DNA of 64,000 nucleotides from Chlorops oryzae (GCA_020466095.1 CM035807.1:46190398-46254397); one strand, 5' to 3'; positions 1 to 11,128 are shown, counted from the first letter of the stretch. Notes: generated by a model from the letters alone, not told the origin. Numbers and translations: made by a program.

Positions 1-316
1 TGAGAAAATTGACTTAGAGCAATTATTCTCTAGGCTTAATAGAGAAACCGACAGGCAGGCCATCAATAGATTGCAAATATCGCTAGACGATAAACTGTTC
101 AAATATATTCAATTAAATGATTTTAAAGATATGGGCAACAAAGTTCTGAAGCAATTGATCATTGCCATAACCCCCAAAACAACATATAATATGTTACTGA
201 AAAAGATTTAATAGCCAAAATACTTTAAAAAATTCATGATGATCCTGTTAATGGTGGCCACCCAGAAATAAATCGCATGAATAACAAGATAAGACAAAAA
301 ATATAAATGGAAAAAT

Positions 317-1239
317 ATGTCAAAAGATATCAGACAATATGTAAACCAATGCATTCACTGTAGCAAGAATAAGACAATTAGACATAACAAAGAACCAATG
401 ATCGTGACGGATACACCTATTGAGGCCTTTAGCATCGTTCAGGTGGACACAATAGGTCATTTACCTAGATCAGAGGGTGGTAACGAATATGCGGTCACGA
501 TTCTCTGTGATTTAACAAAGTATCTTATAGCTATTCCTGTACCCAGCAAACATGTCAAGATAGTGGCTAAGGCCAAATTCGAAAACTGCACACTTACCTA
601 TGGCCCTATGAGGACTATTGTCACGGACATGGGTTCCGAGAATAAAAATAACGTCTTTAGTGAATTGTGCAAGCTTTTGAAAATAGAACATAAGACCTCA
701 ACACCTTACCATCACCAAACGTTGGGTTCAGTCGAGCGAGTTCATAGGACATTCAATGAATATGTACGATCATTAATTTCAGTAGAGAAGACCGATTGAG
801 ATGAATCGCTGAGTTATTTTTCGTATTGGTATAATACAACGCCATCATCAGTACACGGATATTGTCCGTTTGAATTTCGTTCGGTAAAAAACGACCAGTC
901 TATGAATTTCTAGAGCACACTGAAAGAGAGCCGTTTTACAACTATGAAGCTTACGATAAAGAAATTAAATTTAATTTTTAAATAGCCCAAGCAAGAGCTA
1001 ATAGAATTTTTCAGAGTAATAAATTGAAGCAAAAGAATAATTATGATAAAACTACGAATATCATAGAAATTAAAGTAGGAGATTTAGTTTTAAGAAAAGA
1101 TGAAACAAGTCATAAACTATAAAATACATACAAGGGCCCGTATAAGGTAGAAGGGATAGATAGTAAAAATAACTGTAATTTAACAAGTAATGATAAGAAA
1201 ATAATTGTTCACAAAAATAGATTAAAATTGATAAGTTAA
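317..1239 (+). pseudogene. Degenerate gypsy-type integrase
   Basis: Retroviral-type integrase that would insert element cDNA into chromosomes. An open stretch (317-799, 160 aa) has the CxxC half of the HHCC zinc finger (CIHC), the first catalytic Asp in VQVDTIG, the second in TDMGSEN and the Glu in SVERVHR, so the DDE core is visible. The His half of the zinc finger (HDDPVNGGH) lies upstream near 230-260 in another frame. Downstream, 800-1239 encodes a recognisable integrase C-terminal region but is broken by stops and frame changes. It cannot be functional as it stands. Confidence 0.8.
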
Positions 1240-1785
1240 GTTGTAAATAAAACATTTATATTTGCGAATACAGTAGAATCTCGCAAAAGTTAATCGATTT
1301 GTCCCAGGGGTAATCAACTTTTCCGAATTATTAACTTTTCCAAATATTTTTCAAAATCAAAAAATATTAAAGAAATAGCGACTACATGCATAAAAATCTA
1401 TTTTTGCAAACATAACATGCTTATTTTATTTAAATCTTTTGATTATAAGTGCTATCGTTATGATTTGCGTTGTCTTCTTTTGTTTTTCTTGGCTATTCCA
1501 CGTAATACATATGAAATAGGGTTGATTTAAGGAAAAAAAGGAAAAGAAAAAAAATTACGCTCAGAAAAGTTAACGCCAAAATTAACTTTTTAGAACGCCA
1601 CGTGGGCGCTGAAATTCGATTAACTTAACCAAGCGTTTAACTCATTCGAGCGGTAGCTTTTGCGAGATTCAACTGTATATTCAATTCAACAAAAAAAAAA
1701 AAACAAGTAAGAAAGCTAAAGACGGTCAAGCCCGACTTTGAAATACTCAGCGTCCCGACATTATGAGCGCACTATGTTTTGCTTC

Positions 1786-2430
1786 TCTAATTGTGGGCGT
1801 GGCAGTGGGAGGGCAACATAAATTATTTCCCTACACCTTTCATTCGCGTTGGTGAACCTATGTTGCGAATTTGAAGCTTCTACGCCTTTTACTTCGGAAG
1901 TTACGAAAAATTTTCATTTGTGTGCGTGGCAGTGGGCGGGCCATATAAAATTTTTTCCTACACCTTTCATTCGCCTTGGTGAACCTATGTTGCGAATTCG
2001 AAGCTTCTACGCCTTTTACTTCGGAAGTTACGAACAATCTGCATTTTTGGGCGTGGCAGTGGGCGGGCCGCATAAAATTTTTTCCTACACCTTTCATTCG
2101 CCTTGGTGAACCTATGTTGCGAATTTGAAGTTTCTACGCCTTTTACTTCGGAAGTTACGAAAAATTTTTATTTGTGGGCGTGGCAGTGGGCGGGCCACAA
2201 AAAAATTTTTCCTACACCTTTCATTCGCTTTGGTGAACCTATGTTGCGAATTCGAAGCTTCTACGCCTTTTACTTCGGAAGTTACAAAAAATCTGCATTT
2301 GTGGGCGTGGCAGTGGGCGGGCCATAAAAAAATTTTCCTGCACCTTTCATTCGCCTTAGTGAACCTATGTTGCGAATTTGAAGCTTCTACGCCTTTTACT
2401 TCACAAGTTACGAAAAGCCCTTATTTTTGG
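1786..2430. repeat. Tandem array, about 127-bp unit, five copies
   Basis: The block containing CCTACACCTTTCATTCG recurs at about 1830, 1957, 2083, 2211 and 2337, a period of 126-128 bp. Each unit also has GTGGGCGTGGCAGTGGG. Open frames across the array reflect unit length and not genes. Variant GTGGGCGTGG units continue to about 2600. Confidence 0.85.
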
Positions 2431-2682
2431 GCTTATTTGTGGGCGTGGCTCGAGGAGGGCGGCGTCCATTTTTGCCAGGATATGTCCCTTTTCGTAGTTT
2501 ACCAGCACACCAAATATCAATGGAATGTGTTGAGTGGTTCGCAAGTTACAAGCATTTTATTGAAAACACAATAAATTCATTTGTGGGCGTGGCAGTGGGC
2601 GGATGTCTCCCATTTTTACTTAGGATCATACTCGGACCCCGATATACATGTGTGCCAAAGCCGTTTCGGAGGAGATCCGACC

Positions 2683-2846
2683 ACGGACGGACGGACAGAC
2701 GGTCAGACGGACAGACGGACATGTCTAAATCGATTCAGTGTTTGATCCTGATCATTTCTATATATATTTTTCTATATCTCCGGAGCTTAATTCTCCCTGT
2801 TACAAGATTTGCACAAAAATAATATACCCCGCTTACGCTGGGTATA
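2683..2846. repeat. GGACGGACAGAC microsatellite and conserved tail
   Basis: A GACGGACAGAC-rich simple repeat (about 2683-2722) is followed by a tail ending in TACCCCGCTTACGCTGGGTATA, internally palindromic. This combination is a common dispersed-repeat terminus in fly genomes. No coding function. Confidence 0.55.
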
Positions 2847-2893
2847 AAAACTACTTATAAGAATGATCATTCTAGTTGTAAGATCATTCTACT

Positions 2894-2906
2894 AAAAGAG
2901 GGGAGG
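2894..2906 (+). promoter_or_regulatory. Polypurine tract of the outer element
   Basis: The purine run AAAAGAGGGGAGG lies immediately before TGTAGCG and fits a plus-strand priming site bordering a 3' LTR. A very similar tract precedes the LTR of the inner element at 17117-17128. Confidence 0.6.
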
Positions 2907-2943
2907 TGTAGCGTACAAGTGACAACTTTACTCTATTAATAAC
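2907..2943 (+). mobile_element. Outer element 3' LTR, left fragment
   Basis: First 37 bp of the outer LTR, starting TGTAGCGTACAAG, cut by insertion of the large element. The LTR resumes after the target duplication at 17888. Confidence 0.55.
2940..2943. repeat. Target site duplication TAAC (left)
   Basis: TAAC directly precedes the 5' LTR and recurs directly after the 3' LTR at 17884-17887. Four-base duplications are typical of gypsy/errantivirus integration. The match fixes both ends of the element. Confidence 0.85.
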
Positions 2944-3698
2944 TGTTGTGAGTCACAACCGCACAAACAATCCCTATCCCAACTTTCTGTTCTTCTCTTC
3001 ATGAATCAATGCATAACTACAACCGCTATGCAAAAGACCACAGCTGCGAAACATGAAACCATTTGGGCGACAACAATATTCAAGACAAATAAACAAATGA
3101 ACGGGAGCTGAAAGGTTTTTGAGCGACGACCACGATAGACGCTGACGCAGACGGGCAGGTGACATGAGGAGGGGCACGAGCCAGTAAATCAAAAAGTAAT
3201 GCAGCATCTGAAGAAGCTGGACGCAGAGGATTGTACGTGCTCAAAGCAGATCCAGGGCAAGAACGACAACGACATGGGCGGTACATTGTCTGGTAAAATA
3301 AACAAAGATCGCGGATTATGGGAAGTGCAAGATCAGCACAATGCGGATTATGGGAAGTGCAAGATCAGCACTATTTCAGTATAAAAACGGAGCAGCGTCC
3401 ACTGGAAAGGCAGACTGTTTTTGATGTCTCAACTCTGACGTGCGTACCCACCCAGCGGCCACGGCGATTAGAGATTAACTTCAAAGTGTAAGCTTTTGCC
3501 ATATAGGAAGGATTTTATCCAATAAAATTAAAGGACAAACTTTGATCCTTGTTCTTTCATTTCGTAAAGGGATAATATAGGTGCGATTATACGCTCGACT
3601 CCGGTTGAGCGCTTTGCATCCTGTATTTAAGAGTAGGAATAAGGGCGCGGCTATACGCTCGACACTAGTCTGAGCGCTTTGCACCCTATATCCTAACA
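2944..3698 (+). repeat. 5' LTR of the giant element
   Basis: 755-bp LTR beginning TGTTGTGAGTC and ending CCTAACA. It has a TATA box (TATAAAAAC near 3380), AATAAA near 3521, a 29-bp direct repeat around 3315-3372 and a two-copy repeat containing TACGCTCGAC near 3585-3690. It differs from the 3' LTR at about four positions by eye, which indicates recent insertion. Confidence 0.92.
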
Positions 3699-3703
3699 TT
3701 AAT

Positions 3704-3717
3704 TGGCGCAGCCGGTA
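3704..3717 (+). promoter_or_regulatory. Primer-binding site, tRNA-Ser-like
   Basis: TGGCGCAGCCGGTA starts five bases after the LTR end, the expected position for minus-strand priming. It resembles the serine-tRNA type site of 17.6/297-like fly elements; the tRNA assignment is from memory of the family and was not aligned. Confidence 0.7.
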
Positions 3718-4261
3718 TTCGACTGACTTTCAGTTGGATTCGAACAGAGTTCTCCAATAAGTTTTACAAGAAAATTGCAAGTAAACTCTGCGGGTTTTGC
3801 TAAGTTGGAACTGTGTCAGTTTTAAACGGTAACTAGTTATCACCGACGTGCAAAGCATTAACCGCATAGCATTTTGTAGTTTTTGGAGCTGAGCCTATGC
3901 TGGCGGCGGTCGTTATTAAACGATAGGTGCCGGTATATCTTAGCAGAAGGACCTTGGAGGCAACTGTGGAGAAATTGATCACCTTAAGTGTGCATGCATG
4001 AAGGGCTACAGTAAATCGCATTGAATTGGAACTGTGCCAGTTTTAAACAGCAACTAGTTGCTACGAAGGAAATCCGAAGAATAATTCGTGGCAAGATTGC
4101 ATGGTAAAACACAACGAATTTTTTTTGTAATTGTAAATTTTGAAAAATCCTTTGTGTCTGGCAAAGGAAAAGTGAAATAAAAAGTATTTTAATTAAATAA
4201 AAACACTACGGTAGCAGTTGAACGCAGATATAACCAAATAGCAGAAGTCGAAAAAGCAAAA
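3718..4261 (+). other. 5' untranslated leader of the giant element
   Basis: No convincing coding region. Two related segments around 3800-3835 and 4022-4056 share GGAACTGTG(T/C)CAGTTTTAAAC followed by AACTAGTT, an internal repeat about 222 bp apart. Leader of this length would house packaging signals; none can be assigned by eye. Confidence 0.5.
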
Positions 4262-4291
4262 ATGTATTCGGAAAACAAGAAAATCAAAACG
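4262..4291 (+). promoter_or_regulatory. Short leader exon with splice donor
   Basis: An ATG at 4262 opens ten codons followed exactly by GTGAGT (4292-4297), a near-perfect donor, at a codon boundary (phase 0). Unspliced, the frame stops four codons later. The ten residues are basic and polar, like the n-region of a signal peptide. Two phase-0 acceptors further on (12229/12230 before env, 14049/14050 before the protease gene) would read on in frame, so this exon probably supplies the start codon for spliced mRNAs. Inference from sequence only. Confidence 0.6.
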
Positions 4292-4384
4292 GTGAGTGCA
4301 TAAAAATTTATTCAGGTTGATAGTACTGAATCCTGTCTGTTGGAAATATTTTTAACTTCAACATTAATATATTGATCAAGCCAT

Positions 4385-6232
4385 ATGGCCAAAGAACTAG
4401 AATCACTAAAAGAGAAATGAAAAGTGTTCGAGTACGATTCAGAAATAATTTTGAGAGAAGCAAGAGAACTAGTAATAGAAGCAAATCTGAGTAAGGAAAT
4501 TTCTCATTTATTAAAAGACCAAATAGTGTTAGGACAATTTTCGAGAATTGAAGAAGCAACGTTTTTAATCAATCAAGTAAAAAATACAGTAGGTGCGTCG
4601 GAACAGGCAACTGAAGAAAAAATTCAATCACTAGAACAAACGATTCGCGGTTTAACGAAGGAGTGCAAAAATTTAAGAAAACAGATTGACGTACAGAATA
4701 ATTTAATTGACGAATCGGAAAGAGATAATCAAGACTTAAAGGAAACACTGAGTAAAGCAGTCGGAAACGAGTTAGCACCGTAGAAAAGGACAAAGAGCGC
4801 TTAAAGCAAAGCGAAGAAGAAGTAAGATATTTAAAACAGGAAGTAAGAGAATTGAGTCGCTCTGAAAAACGTATGTGACACCGCTAATTCTCCAAGCCCT
4901 AACCCAGTACGAAAAACCAGAGCAAACACAGATAATCTCATTCTTCCAACACGCTCAAACGTAACTACTGACACAGAAAACTCCTTGACACCCACAAATC
5001 TAAATTTACCATCAATTAGTATAACCATGTCAAATCCACCACAAGTAGATGAATTAATGGAAAAGGTCAATCGACTAGTACCATACTTTTCGGGATCAAA
5101 CAATCAAGAGTTAAGCTTGGAGGTTGATAAATTTGTCACTGGAATAGAGTTACTTAAAAGCGTTGTGGGCAGCTTTAACATAATAGACGTTATAAAATGC
5201 ATAAAAAACAGATTAACAGGCATGGCCTACTTGAAAGTAAGCCAAAGATCAATTAGTTCCTTAGATGAACTTAGTGATTTGATAAAAAGAGAATTTTTGA
5301 AAAAACGAACCCTTGAAACTATTAGATCAGAAATAGCAAGCTCAGAGCAACAGAATGACGAAAGAGCATCAGCATTTGGTGGCAGATTGGAATTTTTATT
5401 AAACGAAGCAGAAGCAGTAATTAAAAAATCATGGAACAATGTAGAGGCATTGTCGGCGCTTAGCGAATATAAAAAACTGGCAACCAATAAGTTCATTTTC
5501 GGTGTAAAAGATCCTTATATGCAAAACCGACTTGAAGGTTTAAAGGATAAACCACTGGCAGAACTGATTAAATTAGCAGAAGAATCAGAAGACCTCCATG
5601 CAGAAAATGACAAAAGAAACTACTTGAACAATTTTATGAACAAACCACCCCCAGTAGGAACACAAATGATTAAATGTTCTTTCTGCAATTTAGAAGGCCA
5701 TACTTGGGATATCTGTGCCCAAAGAAAAAATACGCCATTTTGCAACACTTGTGCACAGTATGGACACCAATTTAACGCAAATTGCAACAAAAATTATAAG
5801 GCTATTAATCCAACTACAGAAATGTGTGCATATTGCGGAAAAAGGGGTCATTCAGAAGAAAAATGTTTCAATAAAATGAAAACCTTGTTTTGTAACATTT
5901 GCAAAATAAATGGGCATTTAAGTACACCGTTTTGTAAGAATAAGTTCGAAAATAATAATGCACAAAATAGAAAACCATTTAACCAAAACGAAAGACAAGG
6001 CAGGGATGGAAACAGAGCGGAAAATTCAAACTCCTACAAACCACCTGACCACAATAATAGAGCAGAGAACAGGAATAGGGTAGCAAATGCAGAAAACAAA
6101 CCTTTTACTAACAGAGATCTCCAGTGCTACAGATGTTCCCAGGTGGGTCATGTGGCGAGATTTTGCCCCAATCCACCTCAAAAGGCAAACGTGGATCAGA
6201 AAAACTTCCAGCGGCCCGGTCTCGGCAAATAG
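4385..6232 (+). pseudogene. gag: gag: coiled coil, capsid, five zinc knuckles (broken)
   Basis: Structural polyprotein. The N-terminal part (4385-4783) is Glu/Lys-rich with heptad-like spacing, probably a coiled coil. The main open frame (4985-6232, 415 aa) contains a capsid-like helical region and then five CCHC-type zinc knuckles: at about residues 230-243, 253-267, 282-295, 306-320 and 381-394. Three have the canonical CX2CX4HX4C spacing and two have X5 before the last Cys. Lesions: an in-frame TGA at 4418-4420, a stop at 4781 with a frame change, and another frame change near 4870. The next gene overlaps 6124-6232 in the -1 frame, with a GAAAAAC stretch near 6198-6204 as a possible slip site. 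Confidence 0.8.
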
Positions 6233-8376
6233 ACCGGAATGCCCAAATAAAACGAGAATATAATAAGCCAAGTCTAGTTCTTAGTTTAAAAACAAACCAG
6301 GGTAAAACACAAAATAATAACGAAATAAAAGAACTAGACATAAATAAAATTTTTTTAGATGATGTAAAAGAAACCCAAATGCAAAGTAATGGGAGACATT
6401 TGGAGGAGAAAACGAAAACATGTATAGAAAAAGTAAAAATATACAGTAATAAGGAATGTTTGTTGAGAGATATTCACAAGAAAAAGCAGAAGGTACATTT
6501 CGACGATAATGTAATATATCATTTTTACGAAAAGGACATGCCAATAATAAAGACAAGAAAACATATTAATAAGGAACCCTTATTGAAAAATATTCGCAAG
6601 AAGAAACGGAAGGTACATTTCAACGACAAGGTAGTCTTTCATGTTTATGACAAAGACATACCAATAGTACACAAGGAAATTTTGAATTTAAAAATTGTAA
6701 AGAGTAATAGAATTGATGAGAGCCAATTTTTGGTTTTATTTTTATCTTATCTGTTACATTTCTTCGCAATTGTCAGGGAGAATTTTTCTGGCCTATTCAA
6801 TAAAAGCAGCAAATGGCTGAGTAGCCAAATCACAAAACCTTGTAGGAACCTGATTAAAAATAGCCCCCATACTTTCAAAACACAATGTTCCAGTTCAGTG
6901 TCGGACGACGCGTTTGTAGTATTTCCTAGTGAAAAGGCAGTAAACAAAGAGCTAAACCTGTTAGTGGACACTGGCGCTGACACAAGTTTGATTAAATGGG
7001 AGGCGTTAAAAAATACGAAAGAAGTAAATGAATCGGAAACAAGAAGTTTAGTAGGAGCCTTCGGAGGCAATGTTAGGAGTAAAGGAATGGTAAAGTTAGA
7101 ACATTCCGAAATTGAAGAATTAAAATTAACGTTTCATGTTTTACCCAAAGGAAGTAAAATTCCGGGAGATGGGCTAATAGGCAGAGATGAGCTCTGGAAT
7201 AAGTCCTTTATAGACAGCATTAATAAAGATGTATCATTTTTCCAAAACGGCACACACATCGCTTCACTACCACTTGTTTGTTCCAAAAATAGCAATCGGG
7301 TTTGTACTACAGAACGAGTCACGATCCATGCTAGAGAAGCAAGAGTAGTGGCAATATGCATGGAAGAATTTTCAGGAGAGATTGTTGTTCATAGAAAAGA
7401 AATTATGCCAAATGTTTTCGTGGGAGGCACAATTACGGAAGTTCAAAGGGGAAGGGGCTATGTATCCGTGTTAAACGCAAATAGCACGGATATTCAAATG
7501 GAACCTTTTGAATTGGACTACGATTGGGGCACAGAATTTGAGCATTTGGAGATTCCGAACATAAATCAGTTACAAAAAGGAGATAGCGAAGATAAGCGTT
7601 TTGACCTTTTGATGAACTCAGTAAATTTAGATGACAACCTTAATAAAGAGGAATTACATTCAATTAAAGAAGTATTTAGGGATTATACAGATATATTTCA
7701 TTTGCAAGGAGACACCCTTTCTTATACAACGGTGTTGGAACATGAAATTCCTACAGATCCAGGACATCCTCCAATTAACAGTAGACAATATAGATTACCG
7801 GAAAATCACAAGTCCGAAATAAATTCGCAAGTTAATAAAATGCTGGCAGATAACATAATTACACCTAGTAAATCGCCTTGGAATTCCCCAATAATATTGG
7901 TTCCTAAAAAGCTAGGAAAAGATGGGGAAAAGAAATGGAGACTAGTAGTGGATTTTAGAAAATTAAACGACATTACACTTAAACAAGTTTTCCCTATACC
8001 AAGAATAGATGAAATTCTGGATCAATTGGGATGCAGTCGTTATTTTTCCACCTTGGACTTGGCTAGCGGCTATCATCAAGTGCTGGTTGATGAGCGGGAT
8101 AGAAAGAAAACAGCCTTCAGCACGGGTTTGGGACATTTTGAATTCATTAGGATGCCTTTTGGTCTAACAAGAGCACCAGCAACGTTTCAGAGAATAATGA
8201 ATAGTATTTTGACAGGTCTTCAAGGAATGGATTGCTTTGTGTACCTTGATGACATTGTCGTTTATGCAAGAAACTTAGAGGACCACGAAAATCGATTGAG
8301 GAATGTGTTTGACGTTTTGAGGGCAAATAATCTTAAACTTCAAACGGAGAAATGCCAATTTTTAAAAAAGAAGTAG
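6124..8376 (+). pseudogene. pol: pol part 1: extension with KVHF repeats, protease, reverse transcriptase
   Basis: Open frame of 750 codons in the -1 frame relative to gag. The N-terminal extension (6250-6690) is basic and contains two tandem 40-residue repeats, each with KKxKVHF and a following VxxHxY (KVHF at 6490-6501 and 6610-6621). A hydrophobic stretch follows near 6725-6780. The aspartic protease motif LLVDTGAD is near 6955-6980. Reverse transcriptase follows: RLVVDFRKLN, STLDLASGYHQ, MPFGLTRAPATFQ and the catalytic YLDD near 8240-8252. The frame ends at 8376 in an A-rich run; one base off, the reading frame continues but meets a TGA near 8385. So there is a frameshift plus a stop between RT and RNase H. 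Confidence 0.88.
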
Positions 8377-9866
8377 TTTATTGAGGACATAAATGTTCGG
8401 AAATTGGAGTTTTACCGGACCCAGCGAAAGTAGAATCAGTAAAAAATATTAAACCACCAAAAAATATTAAGCAATTACAATCTTTTCTCGGATTAATAAA
8501 TTATTACAGAAAATTCATTCCTGATGCAGCCAAGAAATCCTTGCCACTAACAAAATTATTAAGAAAAGAAGAAAAATTTGTCTGGAATAAGGATTGCCAA
8601 GAGGCAATGGAAAGGTTGAAGGAGGCGGTAACAAGCCCACCGATACTTCAGTATCCCGATTTTAAAAAATTATTTATTCTGACAACTGATGCCAGCAACG
8701 AAGCATTAGGGGCCGTATTGTCGCAGGGAGAGCCGGGACAAGACCTGCCAATCTACTTTGCGAGTAGGGCACTAAGTGCAACCGAAAGACGATATTCCAC
8801 GATAGAAAAAGAATTTTTAGCTATAGTTTGGGCAGTGAAAAATTTTAGAACCTACCTTTTAGGCAAACATTTCAAAATATATACCGACCATAAACCTCTA
8901 AAAGGAATAGCAAATTTAGAGGATCAAGACACGAGATTAGGCCGTTTTAGACTGAAACTTTTAGAATACGATTTCGAAATTCTTTATAAACCTGGAAAAA
9001 ACAACCTTAACGCAGATGCGTTAAGCAGACTTCCAAATTCAGACAAACCAATAGCAGTAGTCACCAGATCAATGTCACAAGACACTCACGAGCATTTGGA
9101 CGAATCAACAAGCATGGGTACCAATGACAGTTGGAATGAAGACACAGCTGTTGTACTTACCGACCCAACTGAAATACAAAAGGTGCTGAAGATTTTTCAT
9201 GATACTCCAATGGGAGGCCACAAGGGTTTTGCGAAAACATATTTTCGAATTAGAAAACAATATAAATGGGAGGGCATGCAACGGCAAATTAGGAATTACA
9301 TTAAAGCATGTGAACTTTGCCAGAAAAACAAAAGCTCTCGAGTAGAAAAGATGCCTTTGTCAATAACAGACACACCCCATAGACCTTTTGATAAAGTTTT
9401 TATGGACATAGTTGGTCCACTCCCCGTTTCATCCAGGGGAAATAAATACATTCTTACGTTTTTGGATGACTTTTCAAAATATTTCGTCTGCACAGCCATT
9501 CCAGATGCAGAAGCAGCAACAGTAGCTAGAGCTTTTTTCAATGAAATTATTTCAAAATTTAACATTCCTAAAACACTAATAACTGACAATGGAACCAATT
9601 TTACATCCAAACTATTTAATGAGGTTTGTAAGGTGCTTGGGATAAAGAAATCACAGACCTCACCTTACCACCTCAAGCCAATGGTTCTCTTGAAAGAAAT
9701 CACCGACCTCTCGCGGAATTTCTTCGAAATTTCGTCAATGAGGATGGCACAAATTGGGATGAATGGCTACACCATGCTATGCACGTGCATAACAACACAG
9801 TACACTCATCGACAAAACAAACACCATGCAGAACACTTTTTGGTTTTGATTTCGAAATTCCTGTAA
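8377..9866 (+). pseudogene. pol: pol part 2: RNase H and integrase core
   Basis: The connection and RNase H domains (8400-9060) show TTDASNEALGAVLSQ, YSTIEKEFLAIVWA and YTDHKPL. Integrase follows with an HHCC finger (HDTPMGGH...CELCQKNK, about 9195-9325), the first catalytic Asp in VFMDIVGPL and the second in LITDNGTNF. The frame changes at about 9673, just before the catalytic Glu, so the open frame runs on as unrelated residues to 9866. The true continuation, including the Glu in a SLER-type motif, is in the frame of the next feature. Either a one-base deletion or a sequencing error explains this. Confidence 0.88.
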
Positions 9867-11071
9867 AATTAAAAAATAAACCAAGCCCACTGTATAATCC
9901 AGACGATTACAGCAAAATTTTAAGGTACCAAATCCAAAGATGTCACGAAATAGTAAGGAATAATCAAAAGAAAGCAAAACAAAATTCAAAAAAATATTAT
10001 GATAAAAAAACGAAACAGAGAAATTTTTTAATAGGCGAAAAGGTATGGATTAAGAGCCAAAGCCGTCAAAATAAATTTTCTTCCATCTGGGAGGGGCCCT
10101 ATGAGGTGGTCTCCCTCCCAAGCGTGAGCAATGTACGGTTGAAAATCAAAGGAAAAGAAAAAACCTTCCATAAAGATTTACTTAAACCATTTAATGAAAA
10201 AACGCACAAAATTTGTACAGTTAAACAATTGGGAGCACAGGGGTTAAATAAATGGTTACACACAACAAATATTAAGCAACTAACTGAAGAATATAATAGA
10301 TTAAACCAACAACTGGTTAAGAGAAAGATCGATGTTAGCCTCGAACACCAATCAAAAAACCGATACTATGACATTCCATGTTTGAAGCGGAATCGGGTGA
10401 GGCTTCATTCACCATCGAATTACATTCATGCAAATTTTGTTGATGGGTTTGGGAAAAAGAAAGAATATATCGCCACACAAGGTCCGCTTAAAGACACAAT
10501 GAATGATTTCTGGCGCATGGTATGGGAACAAAAATGCTTTAATATAGTCATGCTTACAAGGCTCATCGAAAACGAAAAGGTGAAATGTCACCCGTATTGG
10601 GGGCAACAGATAAACGAAGTAATTAAAACAGACGATTTCATGGTGAAAACTTTAAGCAAGATTGTGAAGAAAAATAGCACTCAATCCAAAATAGAATTAA
10701 TAAATAATAAAACAAGGGAATCAAGAATGATTTGGCATTGGCATTTTACGAGCTGGCCTGGTAATGGTTCACCAAGCCCTCATGCTCTTCTTAAATTTTG
10801 GTTCACTGTCAAGCGGCACCAACAAATCTCGGAAAAGAAAAATAAACATTCAAAAATCATCATTCACTGCAGTGCTGGTGTTGGCCGCACAGGCACACTT
10901 ATTGCGCTGGACATAGCAATAAACACATTAAACGCAGGGCTGAAGTGTGATATTCCTGAAATCATACTTGAAATCCGCTCGCAGCGAGCGCATGCAATAA
11001 ACTGCCAACAGCAATATCTTTTCCTGCACCAGGCACTGTGGGTGCAAACAAATATTCAACCTAACAATTAA
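9680..11071 (+). pseudogene. pol part 3: integrase C-terminus fused to a tyrosine phosphatase domain
   Basis: The first ~145 residues of the open frame beginning at 9779 are integrase C-terminal sequence (KYYDKKT, GEKVWIKS, WEGPYEVV, KDLLKPF). Without any stop the frame continues into a classical PTP domain (about 10250-11065). Motifs: KNRYYDIPC, NYIHANFVDGF, YIATQGPL, DFWRMVWEQ, IVMLTRL, KCHPYWG, the phosphate-binding loop IIHCSAGVGRTG (10859-10894, Cys and Arg present) and a Q-loop-like SQRAHAINCQQQY. The WPD loop reads WPGNG, so the general acid Asp is Gly. The motif set resembles polydnavirus (bracovirus) PTPs more than typical cellular PTPs, judged from memory. Listed as pseudogene only because upstream pol is broken; the PTP part is open. 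Confidence 0.88.
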
Positions 11072-11128
11072 AACATTCAGTTTGATACAAACCTTTTGCC
11101 ATATTTTCGGAAATGCCGAGATGAAAAT

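Larger units (their letters stand above)
1..2906 (+). mobile_element. Outer gypsy-like LTR element, 3' internal remnant
   Basis: Decayed internal part of an old Ty3/gypsy-like retroelement. It holds an integrase remnant (to about 1240), an AT-rich stretch without coding signs (1241-1700), a tandem array (1786-2430) and a polypurine tract at 2894-2906. The polypurine tract is followed directly by a sequence beginning TGTAGCG, read as the start of the 3' LTR. That LTR is split by the large element at 2944-17883. I see no env. The 5' end lies outside the window. Confidence 0.6.

Noticed and set aside
1849..2822. Long overlapping open frames across the tandem array
   Set aside because: The frames follow the repeat unit and appear on both strands; no domain, and the unit length differs by one or two bases between copies.
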